In this document: positions 44,900-54,554 of the stretch, one piece after another
Position numbering within the stretch: position 1 is the first letter of the stretch
Layout of the letters: the number at the start of each line of letters is the position of its first letter
DNA from: Acidovorax temperans
GTDB lineage: Bacteria > Pseudomonadota > Gammaproteobacteria > Burkholderiales > Burkholderiaceae_C
Assembly (NCBI RefSeq): GCF_006716905.1
Contig: NZ_VFPV01000001.1
Coordinates: 487,501-551,500 of the forward strand
Length of the DNA stretch: 64,000 nt
Direction: 5' to 3'
The notes under the pieces: generated by a model
What the model was told of the DNA's origin: nothing
What the model saw: only the letters and a program-made list of their open reading frames with translations
Database searches by the model: none
Position numbers and translations under genes: made by a program

Positions 44900-45412
44900 A
44901 TGCACATCATCTCTTTTCTATCCCGCTGGATCGCCCGGATCACAGCCCTTACCTTGGTCACCGCCCCCGCATGGGCCTTGCAACCCCCTGCAGGCGAAGT
45001 CATCCTGACGATATCGGGAAAAATTGGTGAAACCAACCGGGACAACGTCGCGGTTTTTGACTTGGAGATGCTGCAAAAGCTTCCCCAACAAACTTTTGTC
45101 ACGAAAACCCCGTGGGACAAAAAGCCAACCAAGTTCACCGGCCCACTGCTGCGTGACGTTCTGGCGGCAGTGAAGTCCAGCGGAAAAACACTGACAGCAT
45201 TGGCACTGAATGACTATAAAACGACCATTCCTGCCGAAGATGCGAACCTGTTCGACGTCATCGTGGCTCACAAGATCGACGATATGGCGATTTCAGTGCG
45301 CACCAAGGGCCCGCTTTTCATCATCTATCCTTTCGATTCCAAGCCTGAACTGAAGGCGTCGAAATACTATGGCCGCTCCGCCTGGCAGCTCAAGTCCATC
45401 AAAGTCGAATAA
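44900..45412 (+). CDS. Periplasmic protein with oxidoreductase molybdopterin-binding-like fold
   Basis: 170 residues with a signal peptide (cleavage near AWA-LQPPAGEVIL). The rest resembles small SUOX-fold domains: VAVFDLEMLQKLPQQTFVTK, FTGPLLRDVLAAVKSSGKTL, LNDYKTTIPAEDANLF and the end AWQLKSIKVE. No cofactor-binding cysteine is visible, so catalysis is doubtful. It ends 7 bases before the hybrid histidine kinase gene, suggesting it serves as a periplasmic partner or sensor input for that kinase. Confidence 0.75.
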   Translation: MHIISFLSRWIARITALTLVTAPAWALQPPAGEVILTISGKIGETNRDNVAVFDLEMLQKLPQQTFVTKTPWDKKPTKFTGPLLRDVLAAVKSSGKTLTALALNDYKTTIPAEDANLFDVIVAHKIDDMAISVRTKGPLFIIYPFDSKPELKASKYYGRSAWQLKSIKVE

Positions 45413-45419
45413 AAGTTTC

Positions 45420-47801
45420 ATGCCTGCCCGTCGCAACAACCGGCGCTACCTCTTATGGCTGGCGCTAGGCACCACATTCATGGCGGCGGCCATGGCGGTG
45501 CTTTTGGCGCTGCAGGTAACGCAACAGCGATCAATTCGCAAAAGCAGTGATCTGCGAAGTGACTCCATCACTGCGCTCGCATTCCAGCTAGAACGGGAGT
45601 TTTTACGTCTTAGGCAGGCCCTGGAACTTCATGCACAAAGCGAAGTGCCTAAGCCCTTGAACGAGCTTCGCTTGCGCAGCGATATCTTCGCTAGCCGTTT
45701 TCAGGTGATGCATGACACGCCCAGCACCACGGCCCTCCATGAGCAACGCGCGTACATGGAGACCATGCCGCGGCTCGAAGCGCTGGTGACTCGGATAGAT
45801 CAGTTGCTGGGCAGTGACAAGGCACCCAGCCAAAAAGAATTTCAGCAACTGGTCGAAGAGTTCAACGGACTCGGCCCTGACGTGCAGGAGTTAACCATGG
45901 CCGCCAATCGCCATGTGTCTACCTTGCTGGAGGAGCAGGAGTCAACCATGTTGACGCAAAGCGGTCACATCATGGCGTTGATCGTGGCGCAATTGGTCAT
46001 CCTGCTGCTGGCTGCGGCAGCATTGGCATGGCGCCAATACCGGCAGGAAAAAGAACGCCAGGCTCTGCAACAACTGACCGAAAGCCTGCAGGCAGCCAAT
46101 GCAGCAGCAGAGGAGGCGAACAGGGGCAAGAGCCAGTTTTTGGCAAACATGAGTCATGAGTTGCGCACGCCCTTCAACGGAGTTCTGGGCATGCTCACTT
46201 TGCTGGAGAGAACTCGCCTGGACTCCAGCCAGAGAGAATACGTTTACACGGCCCGCCATTCGGCAGATCACCTGCTGTCGCTTCTCAACGATATTTTGGA
46301 CGTTTCGGCGATGGAGGCGGGAAAGATGAGCATTCATCCCGTTCCGGTTCAATTGCCACCCCTGCTGGAAGGCATTGAGAAGCTCATGCGACCGCTCGCC
46401 CAGCAAAAAGGCTTGGGGTTCGCCATGGAATTAACGAACGACCTGCCCTCGTGGGTGGAAGCAGATGGAACGCGGCTCCGGCAGATATTTTTGAATCTGG
46501 TCACCAACGCGATCAAGTTCAGCGATGCAGGCACCGTCGCCGTCAGGGTAGGCAGGGATGAAAAAGCCGGGCCAGACCAACCTAACATCTACCCTCTGCG
46601 CCTGGACGTGGTGGATGAGGGAATTGGTATGGATCACGCAACCCTGACAAAGCTTTTTGAACGTTTTGCCCAGGGGGATGCAAGTACATCCCGGCGCTTT
46701 GGGGGTACAGGGCTCGGGTTGGAAATATCGCGCAACCTCGCGCGAAGAATGGGTGGAGACATCAAAGCGCACAGCGTTTTGGGTCAAGGCAGCACCTTCA
46801 CGGTGACGCTACCTCTGACATTGGCAGCGCCTCCGAAACTGCCCGTTTCACTCGGCCAGCCCCACACTCCGGCGGCGTCCTCAGCTGAGCTGGCTGGGCT
46901 GGATATCTTGGTGGCGGATGATCAAATGGTCAATCGCAAATACATGGGTGCACTGCTATCCAGCATGGGGCATGTGCCCCGATTCGCAGAAAACGGCGAA
47001 CAAGCCGTTGCTGAGGTTCAGAAAAAGCTACCTCAGTTGGTGTTCATGGATTTGCACATGCCCGTCATGGATGGGTTTGAGGCGACCCGAACACTGCGTC
47101 AATGGCCTCAATACAAGGCCTTGCCCATCGTGGCATTGACCGCCGATGTCTTTGCACAAACCCGTGAGAAGGCCACTGAAGCAGGCATGACGACGTTCAT
47201 CGCTAAGCCGGTGAGCGTAGACACCATTCAATCGCTGCTGTCAGAAATGTTTGCTGCACCAGCAACAGATAGCACCGTCCCAGCCTCTTCAGCGCCCACC
47301 ATCAAAGAAACAACGAGCAGCACGGCGCCTCTGACATCGCAGCAGCAGGCAACCGCCCCGCCACAAGCCAAACGCACTGCGCGCAGGCGCTTCAAATCCG
47401 GGGATGTCACTTCGCACATTGACATGGCGATGGTGGGTGAAGTTTGCGTGGGAGTGACGGTGCAAGGCTACCGCTCACTGCTGCAGGGCTACTTCAGCGA
47501 CGAGTCCGGTAGTCTGGATGCCTTGCTACAAGCAATGGCAGAAGGCCCTCAGGAGACATTGCAAGCAGCAGCCCACGGGTTCAAGGGCGCATCATCCAAC
47601 CTTGGGTTTTCAAAGTTGGCGGCGCTGGCGTTTCACCTGGAAAAAGGGGAATACCCACCGGAAGGCAGCACACATGAGCAACTGCTAGATGCATGGGAGA
47701 TGACCCATGCACTGTGCTTGCGAATGGGACTGACCGACGTAGAGGCCGTGCAGGAAAGGCACCGCAAGCTTCCCAAAGATGCCAGCACAAACGCAGGCTA
47801 G
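45420..47801 (+). CDS. Hybrid sensor histidine kinase with receiver and Hpt domains
   Basis: A 793-residue inner-membrane kinase. TM1 is about 10-32, followed by a periplasmic helical sensor of about 150 residues and TM2 (about 183-203). A coiled linker leads to HisKA with LANMSHELRTPFNGVLG (His near 246). HATPase carries FLNLVTNAIKFSD, DEGIGMD and GGTGLGLEIS. The receiver has ILVADDQ, phospho-Asp in VFMDLHMPVMDG and FIAKPVS. The C-terminal Hpt has AAHGFKGASSNLG. It contains a whole phosphorelay except the output regulator, which is not adjacent. The last bases overlap the convergent murB stop. Confidence 0.93.
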   Translation: MPARRNNRRYLLWLALGTTFMAAAMAVLLALQVTQQRSIRKSSDLRSDSITALAFQLEREFLRLRQALELHAQSEVPKPLNELRLRSDIFASRFQVMHDTPSTTALHEQRAYMETMPRLEALVTRIDQLLGSDKAPSQKEFQQLVEEFNGLGPDVQELTMAANRHVSTLLEEQESTMLTQSGHIMALIVAQLVILLLAAAALAWRQYRQEKERQALQQLTESLQAANAAAEEANRGKSQFLANMSHELRTPFNGVLGMLTLLERTRLDSSQREYVYTARHSADHLLSLLNDILDVSAMEAGKMSIHPVPVQLPPLLEGIEKLMRPLAQQKGLGFAMELTNDLPSWVEADGTRLRQIFLNLVTNAIKFSDAGTVAVRVGRDEKAGPDQPNIYPLRLDVVDEGIGMDHATLTKLFERFAQGDASTSRRFGGTGLGLEISRNLARRMGGDIKAHSVLGQGSTFTVTLPLTLAAPPKLPVSLGQPHTPAASSAELAGLDILVADDQMVNRKYMGALLSSMGHVPRFAENGEQAVAEVQKKLPQLVFMDLHMPVMDGFEATRTLRQWPQYKALPIVALTADVFAQTREKATEAGMTTFIAKPVSVDTIQSLLSEMFAAPATDSTVPASSAPTIKETTSSTAPLTSQQQATAPPQAKRTARRRFKSGDVTSHIDMAMVGEVCVGVTVQGYRSLLQGYFSDESGSLDALLQAMAEGPQETLQAAAHGFKGASSNLGFSKLAALAFHLEKGEYPPEGSTHEQLLDAWEMTHALCLRMGLTDVEAVQERHRKLPKDASTNAG

Positions 47802-48871
47802 ACCACGACGGGCTCAGGCTCCAAACGAATGCCGAAACGCTCGTACACGCTGGTCTGGATGGCCTTCGCCAGCGTCATGACTTCGCCCCCCGTCACGCTG
47901 TCTTGAGCTGTACCTCGGTTGACGAGCACCAGCGCCTGTTTTTCATAGACACCTGCCTTGCCGATGGTCTTGCCGCGCCAGCCGCAGGCATCGATCAGCC
48001 ACCCTGCCGCCAGTTTGACCGAGCCATCGGGCATGGGGTAGTGAACAATTCGAGGCTCTCGGGCAATGATGTCAGAGCATTGCTCAGGGGTCACCGTGGG
48101 GTTCTTGAAGAAACTCCCGGCGTTTCCCAACACCGCAGGGTCAGGCAGTTTCGCACGGCGGATTTCACACACCCAATCGAAAATTTGTTGTGCCGTGGGG
48201 GACTCGATACCAGCCTCGGCACGTCGACGTTCCAGGTCCAGATATCCCAACTCCGGCTTCCACGGCCGAGGCAAACGAAAGCGCACATGGGTGATGACCG
48301 CTCGGCCCGCCAAGCCCAAGGGCTGCACGCCTTCCCGCTCAATGGGCGTGACAGGCGCGCCATGCTTGAAGACTGAGTCACGGTATCCAAAAGCGCATTG
48401 CTCTGCAGTGAGGGTGAACACCTGGCCGGTGGCCATATCTACCGCATCCAGCGACTCGAATCGGTCTTGCAGCTCCACGCCATAGGCGCCGATGTTTTGC
48501 ACTGGCGATGCGCCCACCGTTCCGGGAATCAGCGCCATGTTTTCCAGACCTGGGTAACCCTGGCGCAGCGTCCAAGCCACGCAGTCGTGCCAGGCCTCTC
48601 CGGCCCCAGCCTCGACAATCCAGGCTTTGGAGGTTTCCTCGACCAGACGAAAACCCTTGATCTCCATCTTGAGCACGGTGGGTTTGACATCCCCCGTCAG
48701 CACAATGTTGCTGCCGCCTCCCAACACAAAAAATGGAGCTTGGCTCAGCGCTGGATCGCTACGCGCCTGCAACAGATCTGCCACCTCGCGAATGCGAACC
48801 AGATTCAACGCACGGGCTGCGATACCGAAGGTGTTCCAAGGCTGTAAAGGGACGTTTTTCTCGACTACCAT
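47798..48871 (-). CDS. murB: UDP-N-acetylenolpyruvoylglucosamine reductase
   Basis: A 357-residue FAD enzyme that makes UDP-MurNAc for peptidoglycan. The start block is VPLQPWNTFGIAARA. FVLGGGSNIVLTGD is the FAD loop, followed by PGTVGASPVQNIGAYGVE. The catalytic Ser region is GNAGSFFKNP, and the C-terminal Glu region ERFGIRLEPEPVV is present. Type I MurB length. An in-frame GTG two codons upstream is an alternative start. Confidence 0.95.
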   Translation of the reverse strand: MVVEKNVPLQPWNTFGIAARALNLVRIREVADLLQARSDPALSQAPFFVLGGGSNIVLTGDVKPTVLKMEIKGFRLVEETSKAWIVEAGAGEAWHDCVAWTLRQGYPGLENMALIPGTVGASPVQNIGAYGVELQDRFESLDAVDMATGQVFTLTAEQCAFGYRDSVFKHGAPVTPIEREGVQPLGLAGRAVITHVRFRLPRPWKPELGYLDLERRRAEAGIESPTAQQIFDWVCEIRRAKLPDPAVLGNAGSFFKNPTVTPEQCSDIIAREPRIVHYPMPDGSVKLAAGWLIDACGWRGKTIGKAGVYEKQALVLVNRGTAQDSVTGGEVMTLAKAIQTSVYERFGIRLEPEPVVV

Positions 48872-48940
48872 TGCCACGATTGTCGCATTGGGCCCTGCCC
48901 TGGCGATCCTCCCCTATTGCTTAGCCCGTGAGAGCCCGTT

Positions 48941-49426
48941 ATGCCATCCTTTGACACCGTTTGTGAAGCCAACCTCGTAGAAGTAAAAAACGCCGTGGAA
49001 AACACCGTCAAGGAAATCTCCACACGCTTTGACTTCAAAGGCACCGCTGCCAGCATTGAGATCAAGGACAAGGAAATCACCCTGATCGGTGATGCCGAGT
49101 TCCAGCTCACACAAATAGAAGACGTGCTGCGCAACAAGCTCACCAAGCGCAACGTGGACGTGCGCTTCCTTGACAAGGGCGACGTCCAGAAGATGGGTGG
49201 CGACAAGGTCAAGCAGGTCATCAAGGTGCGCAACGGCATCGAGAGCGAATTGGCCAAAAAGATTCAGAAGCTGCTCAAAGAGAGCAAACTCAAGGTTCAA
49301 GGCGCCATTCAAGAGGACAAGGTGCGCGTGACCGGGGCCAAACGCGACGACTTGCAAGCCGCCATGGCATTGATTCGCAAAGACGTTGCGGACGTTCCGC
49401 TGTCTTTCGACAACTTCCGCGATTGA
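48941..49426 (+). CDS. yajQ: YajQ family cyclic-di-GMP-binding protein
   Basis: 161 residues matching Yaj[41 protein letters not shown] and a C-terminal PLSFDNFRD. It has two ferredoxin-like halves. Homologues bind cyclic di-GMP and act as transcription co-regulators, or bind nucleotides. Divergent from murB with a 69-bp gap. Confidence 0.95.
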   Translation: MPSFDTVCEANLVEVKNAVENTVKEISTRFDFKGTAASIEIKDKEITLIGDAEFQLTQIEDVLRNKLTKRNVDVRFLDKGDVQKMGGDKVKQVIKVRNGIESELAKKIQKLLKESKLKVQGAIQEDKVRVTGAKRDDLQAAMALIRKDVADVPLSFDNFRD

Positions 49427-49476
49427 TTCGCCGTTCTGGGCGTGCTGGCAGAACCTCACTGTCTGGAGATCGAAAC

Positions 49477-50127
49477 GTGCTGTACCACGCCCGCCTGTAC
49501 GCCTTAGCGCTGCTGCTGACCGCACTGAGTACCGGGCTGGTTCATGCACAGACGGCCGTGGCATTGGCGGGCATTCTTGGAAGCAAGGCACTGTTGGTGG
49601 TCAATGGCAGTGCACCGCGTGGTATTGCCGTGGGCGAAACCCACCAGGGCGTGCGAGTGATCTCTGTCGAGAAAGAGCAGGCCCTAGTCGAAGTAGACGG
49701 GGCTCGACGCTCCTTACGGCTGGGTGAGGCCCCAGTGAGCGTGGGTAGCCGGACTGGAGGTCGGCGGGTTGTCTTGATGGCGGACGCGCGCGGCCATTTC
49801 ATCAACACCGGCATGATCAACGGCACGCGCATGCAATACATGGTGGACACCGGGGCTTCCACCGTCGCCATTGGCAAGCCCGATGCCGACCGCATGGGAC
49901 TGCAGTACACCAAAGGCCAACCGGTGCAGATGAACACCGCCAATGGCGTAGCCCAGGGCTGGCTGATTCGGCTGGATTCGGTCAGGATCGGTGACGTAGA
50001 GGTGTACGGGGTGGAGGCAGTGGTCACCCCTCAGGGCATGCCCTACGTCCTGCTTGGCAATAGCTTGCTGGGCGCCTTCCAAATGACCCGCACCAATGAC
50101 CAGCTGGTGCTGGAAAAGCGCAACTGA
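49477..50127 (+). CDS. Retropepsin-like aspartic protease, TIGR02281 clan AA type
   Basis: 216 residues from a GTG start with GGAG eight bases upstream. The signal peptide is VLYHARLYALALLLTAL...VHAQ. The protease domain occupies the C-terminal half: MVDTGASTVAIG with catalytic Asp near 124, then LLGNSLLGAFQM, the second psi-loop. Single-domain members act as dimers. The target is unknown. It lies 50 bp after yajQ and 6 bp before the degenerate HD-GYP gene. Confidence 0.88.
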   Translation: MLYHARLYALALLLTALSTGLVHAQTAVALAGILGSKALLVVNGSAPRGIAVGETHQGVRVISVEKEQALVEVDGARRSLRLGEAPVSVGSRTGGRRVVLMADARGHFINTGMINGTRMQYMVDTGASTVAIGKPDADRMGLQYTKGQPVQMNTANGVAQGWLIRLDSVRIGDVEVYGVEAVVTPQGMPYVLLGNSLLGAFQMTRTNDQLVLEKRN

Positions 50128-50133
50128 CCCCCC

Positions 50134-51159
50134 ATGGCCATCCCTCTGCCCGCGGCAAAGCAGCACGAAGGCGAGTACGAAGACTTGCTCAGCCTGTGGT
50201 CTGACCTGGAAACGGCGCTGTCGCTGCTGCTCTCCAAACCCTTGCTGATCCACGACTTCCCGGGAAAGCTTCGCCAGCTGGATGTGTGGTTGCAGGATCT
50301 GGTTGCCCACGACAACGACGCGGCGCTGTACCTGATGTTTCAGCTGGCGGCCACGTCAACAGCCAGCTACAGCGCCTCACACGCTCTGGTATGTGCAACG
50401 CTGTGCCACATCCTGGCCCAGGAGCTGAAGCTTCCAGCTGCCGAGCGAGACAGCCTGGTGCGCGCTGCGTTGACCATGAACATCGGCATGACCGCGTTGC
50501 AAGACCAGCTCGCACAGCAGCGGGAAAAGCCCACGCCGCAGCAGCAGGAAGCCATTCAAAATCACCCCCTGCAAAGCCAGGCGCTGCTGGCGCGGCTGTT
50601 CATCACAGACCCTTTGTGGCTGGACGTGGTGGGGCAGCACCACACACACATTTCAGACCGGATACCGCTGGAATCGCAGACACCCCCTGATCGACTGACA
50701 CGCATTCTCGGAACCATCGACCGGTATGCCGCAATGATCAGCCCCCGCAAGTCCCGAGCCGGGCGCAGCGCCACCGATTCGGTACGTGCCATTGTGGGAC
50801 AGGAGGTGGAGCAGAACGACGAGGTGAGCTACGCACTGGTGCGGGCCATCGGCTTGTGCCCACCAGGCACTTTCGTAAAGCTCGACAACGGCGACACAGC
50901 AATTGTTTTGCGCCGTAGCGAAAAGGCCAATCACCCTCTGGTGGCCAGCCTGCTGGACCGGGCTGGCAACCACCAGGCCAAGCCCCTGCTGCACCCTACA
51001 GCCCAAGGCAAACCACGCATACAGTCTGCGCTGGCCCGCTCGGCGGTGACTGTGGAACTCAACCACCGTACCATGGTGCGGCTCGGGTTGTATGCCGCCC
51101 AGCACAACGTCGGTATGCACAGCCTGGTCACCACCCCCGCCACGCTGGGACTGCACTGA
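50134..51159 (+). CDS. Degenerate HD-GYP domain protein
   Basis: A 341-residue cytoplasmic protein with the helical layout of HD-GYP cyclic-di-GMP phosphodiesterases (about residues 75-220) but altered catalytic sites. The first His is kept (SASHALVCATLC). The HD pair in the usual LLHDIGK reads LTMNIGM, and the GYP loop region after VGQHH reads HISDRIP. HPLQSQALL and QHH are retained. The C-terminal 100 residues with GTFVKLDNGDTAIVLRRS match the tail seen after HD-GYP domains. Probably a binding or scaffolding protein rather than an enzyme. Confidence 0.8.
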   Translation: MAIPLPAAKQHEGEYEDLLSLWSDLETALSLLLSKPLLIHDFPGKLRQLDVWLQDLVAHDNDAALYLMFQLAATSTASYSASHALVCATLCHILAQELKLPAAERDSLVRAALTMNIGMTALQDQLAQQREKPTPQQQEAIQNHPLQSQALLARLFITDPLWLDVVGQHHTHISDRIPLESQTPPDRLTRILGTIDRYAAMISPRKSRAGRSATDSVRAIVGQEVEQNDEVSYALVRAIGLCPPGTFVKLDNGDTAIVLRRSEKANHPLVASLLDRAGNHQAKPLLHPTAQGKPRIQSALARSAVTVELNHRTMVRLGLYAAQHNVGMHSLVTTPATLGLH

Positions 51160-51202
51160 GGCGTGCCAGCCGCACTGACGCCCGCGTGCTCGGACCTTCC
51201 GA

Positions 51203-51832
51203 CTACTTCTTTGACTTGCCCAGCTTGGACTCCTTGCCTTCCAGCAAACGCTTGATGTTTTCGCGGTGGCGCCACACCAGCAACATGGCCATCACGGCAA
51301 CGGCTGCGGCAATGCTTTGCTCTGCATTCCAGACAGCCCCATCCACCAGCAGATAGAACACCGGTGCAAACACCGCAGCCACCAGTGACGCCAGCGAGGA
51401 ATAGCGAAAGAACACGGCGATCAGCAGCCAGGTCACGGCGGTAGCCAACCCCAGCCAGGCATTGATACCCACCAGAACCCCCAAGGCGGTCGCAACGCCC
51501 TTGCCACCCTGAAAGCGGAAAAACACGGGCCACAAATGTCCCAGGAATGCGGCCAAACCCACCAGAGCGATGGTTCCCTCTTCCAGACCATAGGGCTTGC
51601 CAAACCAGTGCACCAGCGCCACGGGCAACCAGCCCTTCACGGCGTCCAGCAGCAGAGTCACCACAGCAGCGACCTTGCTGCCCGAGCGCAGCACATTGGT
51701 TGCCCCCGGGTTCTTGCTGCCGTAAGTACGTGGGTCACTGAGCCCCATCACCCGGGTGACGATGACAGCGAACGACAGCGAGCCCAGCAAGTAGGCAGCC
51801 ACGGTGGCTAAAAGGGGATACACGGCGGTCAA
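51203..51832 (-). CDS. plsY: Acyl-phosphate glycerol-3-phosphate acyltransferase PlsY
   Basis: A 209-residue membrane enzyme of phospholipid synthesis that transfers acyl groups from acyl phosphate to glycerol 3-phosphate. The three motifs are [28 protein letters not shown] and [21 protein letters not shown]. Five helices are predicted. The start was placed at a TTG with AAGGAG nine bases upstream, since upstream codons are arginine-rich and no ATG is suitable. Confidence 0.94.
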   Translation of the reverse strand: MTAVYPLLATVAAYLLGSLSFAVIVTRVMGLSDPRTYGSKNPGATNVLRSGSKVAAVVTLLLDAVKGWLPVALVHWFGKPYGLEEGTIALVGLAAFLGHLWPVFFRFQGGKGVATALGVLVGINAWLGLATAVTWLLIAVFFRYSSLASLVAAVFAPVFYLLVDGAVWNAEQSIAAAVAVMAMLLVWRHRENIKRLLEGKESKLGKSKK

Positions 51833-51879
51833 AACAACTCCTTGGATAGATTCGGTACGGGCACGCCCGCATGCGGCGG

Positions 51880-52371
51880 CTATTCTGCCAGTGCGCACTG
51901 CACGGGCCGTGCACCCAGCAGTTCGACGCACACGCGCGGGTCGATCTGCACCAGAAAGCCTCGGCGACCGCCGTTGATGGCGATGCGCGGCAAGCCCAGA
52001 ATGCTCTCTTCGATGTAAACCGGCATGTCACGTCGGGTGCCGAACGGAGACGTGCCCCCCACCAAATATCCGCTGTGGCGGTTCGCCACCTCGGGGGCAC
52101 AAGGCTCCACCGACTTGGCACCGATCTGCCGGGCCAGGTTTTTGGTGGACACCTTGCGGTTGCCGTGCATCAGCACCACCAGCGGCTTGGCATCCTGGTC
52201 CTGCATGATCAGTGTTTTGACCACCATGAACGGGTCGAGCCCCAGCACCGCAGCGCTGTGCTGGGCGCCGCCATGCTCCAGGTACTCGTAAGGATGCTCG
52301 GTGTAGGCCACCTTGTGGGCCTTGAGCAACTGAGTGGCGGGGGTTTCGGAAACGTGTTCTCTCTTGGCCAT
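51880..52371 (-). CDS. ybaK: Cys-tRNA(Pro)/Cys-tRNA(Cys) deacylase YbaK
   Basis: 163 residues of the YbaK/EbsC editing family, which hydrolyse Cys mischarged on tRNA-Pro. Landmarks are [49 protein letters not shown] (catalytic Lys region) and [11 protein letters not shown]. The ATG at 52371 was chosen over a longer frame that crosses the intergenic region. Upstream of plsY on the same strand. Confidence 0.93.
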   Translation of the reverse strand: MAKREHVSETPATQLLKAHKVAYTEHPYEYLEHGGAQHSAAVLGLDPFMVVKTLIMQDQDAKPLVVLMHGNRKVSTKNLARQIGAKSVEPCAPEVANRHSGYLVGGTSPFGTRRDMPVYIEESILGLPRIAINGGRRGFLVQIDPRVCVELLGARPVQCALAE

Positions 52372-52471
52372 GGTGCAAAACAGGGTGACTCCCGATGGTA
52401 ACCATCCCCAGCCTGAACCGCGAGGCGCATTTACCGTCGGCCACCGCATGAATCTTCTTGGCTAGCGCCAT

Positions 52472-52503
52472 CAAAAAGGGCAACGCCAGGGTTGCCCTTT
52501 TGC
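52472..52503 (-). terminator. Terminator after the aldo/keto reductase gene
   Basis: AAAAGGGCAAC and GTTGCCCTTTT pair around a short loop, with A- and T-runs on both sides. It lies 28 bases after the reductase stop on the minus strand. Confidence 0.82.
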
Positions 52504-52530
52504 GTTGATGGAGCCTCATCGGCACCCTAT

Positions 52531-53592
52531 TCACAGCGCTGGGTCGCGCACCTCCCAGCGGATCGCATCAATCGCCTGCAGCACCTCGGGCGACAGCGTG
52601 GTACCCCAGGCGTTCAGGTCTTCGTCCAGCTGCGCCAGCGATGTCACACCGATGATGGTGCTGGCCACCTGCCACTTGGTGTAGCAGAACGCCAGCGCCA
52701 TCTGCGTGGGCGTGAGGCCGTTGTCGCGCGCGAGCTGGTTGTAGCGGCGGGCGGCGGCCAACGACTCGGGGCGGCCCCAGCGCTGCTTGCGCACCGATTC
52801 ATAGCGGGAAATGCGTGCGCCCTGGGGGGCCCCTGCGTCGGTGGGGGCGTGCTCGTCGTACTTGCCTGTCAGCAAACCAAAGCCCAGGGGCGAATAGGCC
52901 AGCAGCGACACATTCAGGCGATGGCAGGTTTCGTCGAGTGCGTTTTCCCAGGTGCGGTTGATGAGGCAATAGGGGTTCTGCACCGTGACCACGCGCGGCA
53001 GGCCGTGCTGCTCGGCCAGGCGCACGAATTCATGCACGCCATAGGGGGTTTCGTTCGAGAGGCCGATGGTGCGCACCTTGCCCGCCTTCACCAGCTTGGC
53101 CAGCGTCTCCAGTTGCTCGTGGATGGGCGTTTGCGAGGTTTCTTTGGCCGGGTCGTAATACAGCGTGCCAAAGGCGGGCACATGGCGCTCAGGCCAGTGG
53201 ATCTGGTAGAGGTCGATCACATCGGTCTGCAGGCGGCGCAGGCTGCCTTCGCACGAGGCAATGATGTCCGCCGATGTCATGCCCTTGCCTTCGCGCACCC
53301 AGGGCATGCCACGCGAAGGGCCAGCCACCTTGGTGGCCAGCACCAGCTTTTGGCGGGCACCGGGGTTCTTGGCAAACCAGTTGCCGATGATGGTTTCCGT
53401 CGCGCCAAAAGTCTCGGCCCGTGCGGGCACCGAATACATCTCGGCCGTGTCGATGAAGTTGACGCCGCGCGCCAGCGAGTGGCTGAGGATGGCGTGGGAA
53501 TCTGCCTCGTTGACCTGCTCGCCAAACGTCATGGTGCCCAGGCAGATGGGGGTCACGCGCAGATCGCTCTGACCCAGTGTGATGTGTTGCAT
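52531..53592 (-). CDS. Aldo/keto reductase (Tas-like)
   Basis: A 353-residue TIM-barrel NADPH oxidoreductase of the Tas subgroup. Motifs are MTFGEQVNEADSHAILSHSL, FIDTAEMYSVPAR with the catalytic Asp/Tyr, the Lys in VLATKVAGPSRG and the His in LYQIHWPERH. AYSPLGFGLLTGKY and IIGVTSLAQL complete the fold. The substrate is unknown. MQHITLG at 53592 matches the family start; the longer open frame has none. Confidence 0.92.
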   Translation of the reverse strand: MQHITLGQSDLRVTPICLGTMTFGEQVNEADSHAILSHSLARGVNFIDTAEMYSVPARAETFGATETIIGNWFAKNPGARQKLVLATKVAGPSRGMPWVREGKGMTSADIIASCEGSLRRLQTDVIDLYQIHWPERHVPAFGTLYYDPAKETSQTPIHEQLETLAKLVKAGKVRTIGLSNETPYGVHEFVRLAEQHGLPRVVTVQNPYCLINRTWENALDETCHRLNVSLLAYSPLGFGLLTGKYDEHAPTDAGAPQGARISRYESVRKQRWGRPESLAAARRYNQLARDNGLTPTQMALAFCYTKWQVASTIIGVTSLAQLDEDLNAWGTTLSPEVLQAIDAIRWEVRDPAL

Positions 53593-53757
53593 GCAGTACA
53601 AACTCCGAAGGCAGGCGCCACTTGCGGTGCAGGCAACGCCCAGGGGAAGAAGAAACACCGGGGCAAGAGCCCACCCGCGGCGGCAGACATCGTACAAGCG
53701 ATTGCGCCGGGCTGCAGGCGATGGGCCTTGTCAGCGCCTCTACAATAGTTTGAATAA

Positions 53758-53814
53758 AAATTGGCTCCAGCGCTTATAAAACAAGCGCCACCAGCTATAT
53801 ATTTAATAGCAAAT
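53758..53814 (-). repeat. Two-hairpin interspersed repeat, copy 5
   Basis: Reverse-orientation copy: GGCTCCAGCGCTTATAAAACAAGCGCC and then AGCTATATATTTAATAGC. It follows the livF-like stop by about 20 bases. Confidence 0.75.
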
Positions 53815-53834
53815 CAACTACAGCACCCCGCGCC

Positions 53835-54554
53835 TCACACCGCCAAATAGCGCTCCCACAGGCGGCGGTCGGCGTTGAGCGCGGCAGAGTCCCCTTCCCA
53901 CACCAGCCGCCCCCGCTCCAGGATGAGATGGCGGTCGGCCAAGTCCATGAGCCGGTGCACGTACTTGTCCACCACCAAGATGGTCTGGCCTGCGGCTTTC
54001 AGGGCGGCCAGGCAGCGCCAGATTTCCTCACGGATCACGGGGGCCAGCCCCTCGGTGGCCTCGTCGAGGATGAGCAGCCGCGGGTTGGTAGACAGCGCGC
54101 GGCCAATGGCCAGCATCTGCTGCTCACCGCCCGAGAGCTGGCTGCCCAGGTGGTGCTGCCGCTCTTTGAGGCGGGGGAACACGCCGTAGATGCGCTCCAG
54201 GTCCCACACATCGCTCAGGCCGTTGCGCCGGTCGGCAAAGGCCACCAGATGTTCACGTACGGTGAGGTTGGGAAACACATGGCGCCCCTCGGGCACGATC
54301 GCCAGGCCCATGCGGGCTATTGCATCGCACGGCAAGCGCGCCGTGGGCTGGCCGGCAAAGTGGATGCTGCCTGCCGTGGGCCGCAGCGCCCCCACCAGCG
54401 CTTTGATGGTGGTGCTTTTGCCCATGCCGTTGCGGCCCAGCAGCGACACCACCTCGCCCGCAGCAATCTGCAGGTGAATGCCGAACAGCACCTGGCTGGC
54501 GCCGTACCCGGCCTCCAGGCCCTGGCAACTCAACAAGGGCGGTGGCGCGCTCAT
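53835..54554 (-). CDS. Branched-chain amino acid-type ABC transporter ATP-binding protein (LivF-like), second system
   Basis: A 239-residue ABC ATPase: Walker A GRNGMGKSTT near residues 39-48, signature LSGGEQQMLAIGRAL and Walker B LLILDEATEGLAP, where A replaces the P of the usual DEPSEGLAP. Partner of the LivG-like protein encoded just upstream, whose stop overlaps its start by ATGA. Last gene of the second LIV-type operon. Confidence 0.92.
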   Translation of the reverse strand: MSAPPPLLSCQGLEAGYGASQVLFGIHLQIAAGEVVSLLGRNGMGKSTTIKALVGALRPTAGSIHFAGQPTARLPCDAIARMGLAIVPEGRHVFPNLTVREHLVAFADRRNGLSDVWDLERIYGVFPRLKERQHHLGSQLSGGEQQMLAIGRALSTNPRLLILDEATEGLAPVIREEIWRCLAALKAAGQTILVVDKYVHRLMDLADRHLILERGRLVWEGDSAALNADRRLWERYLAV

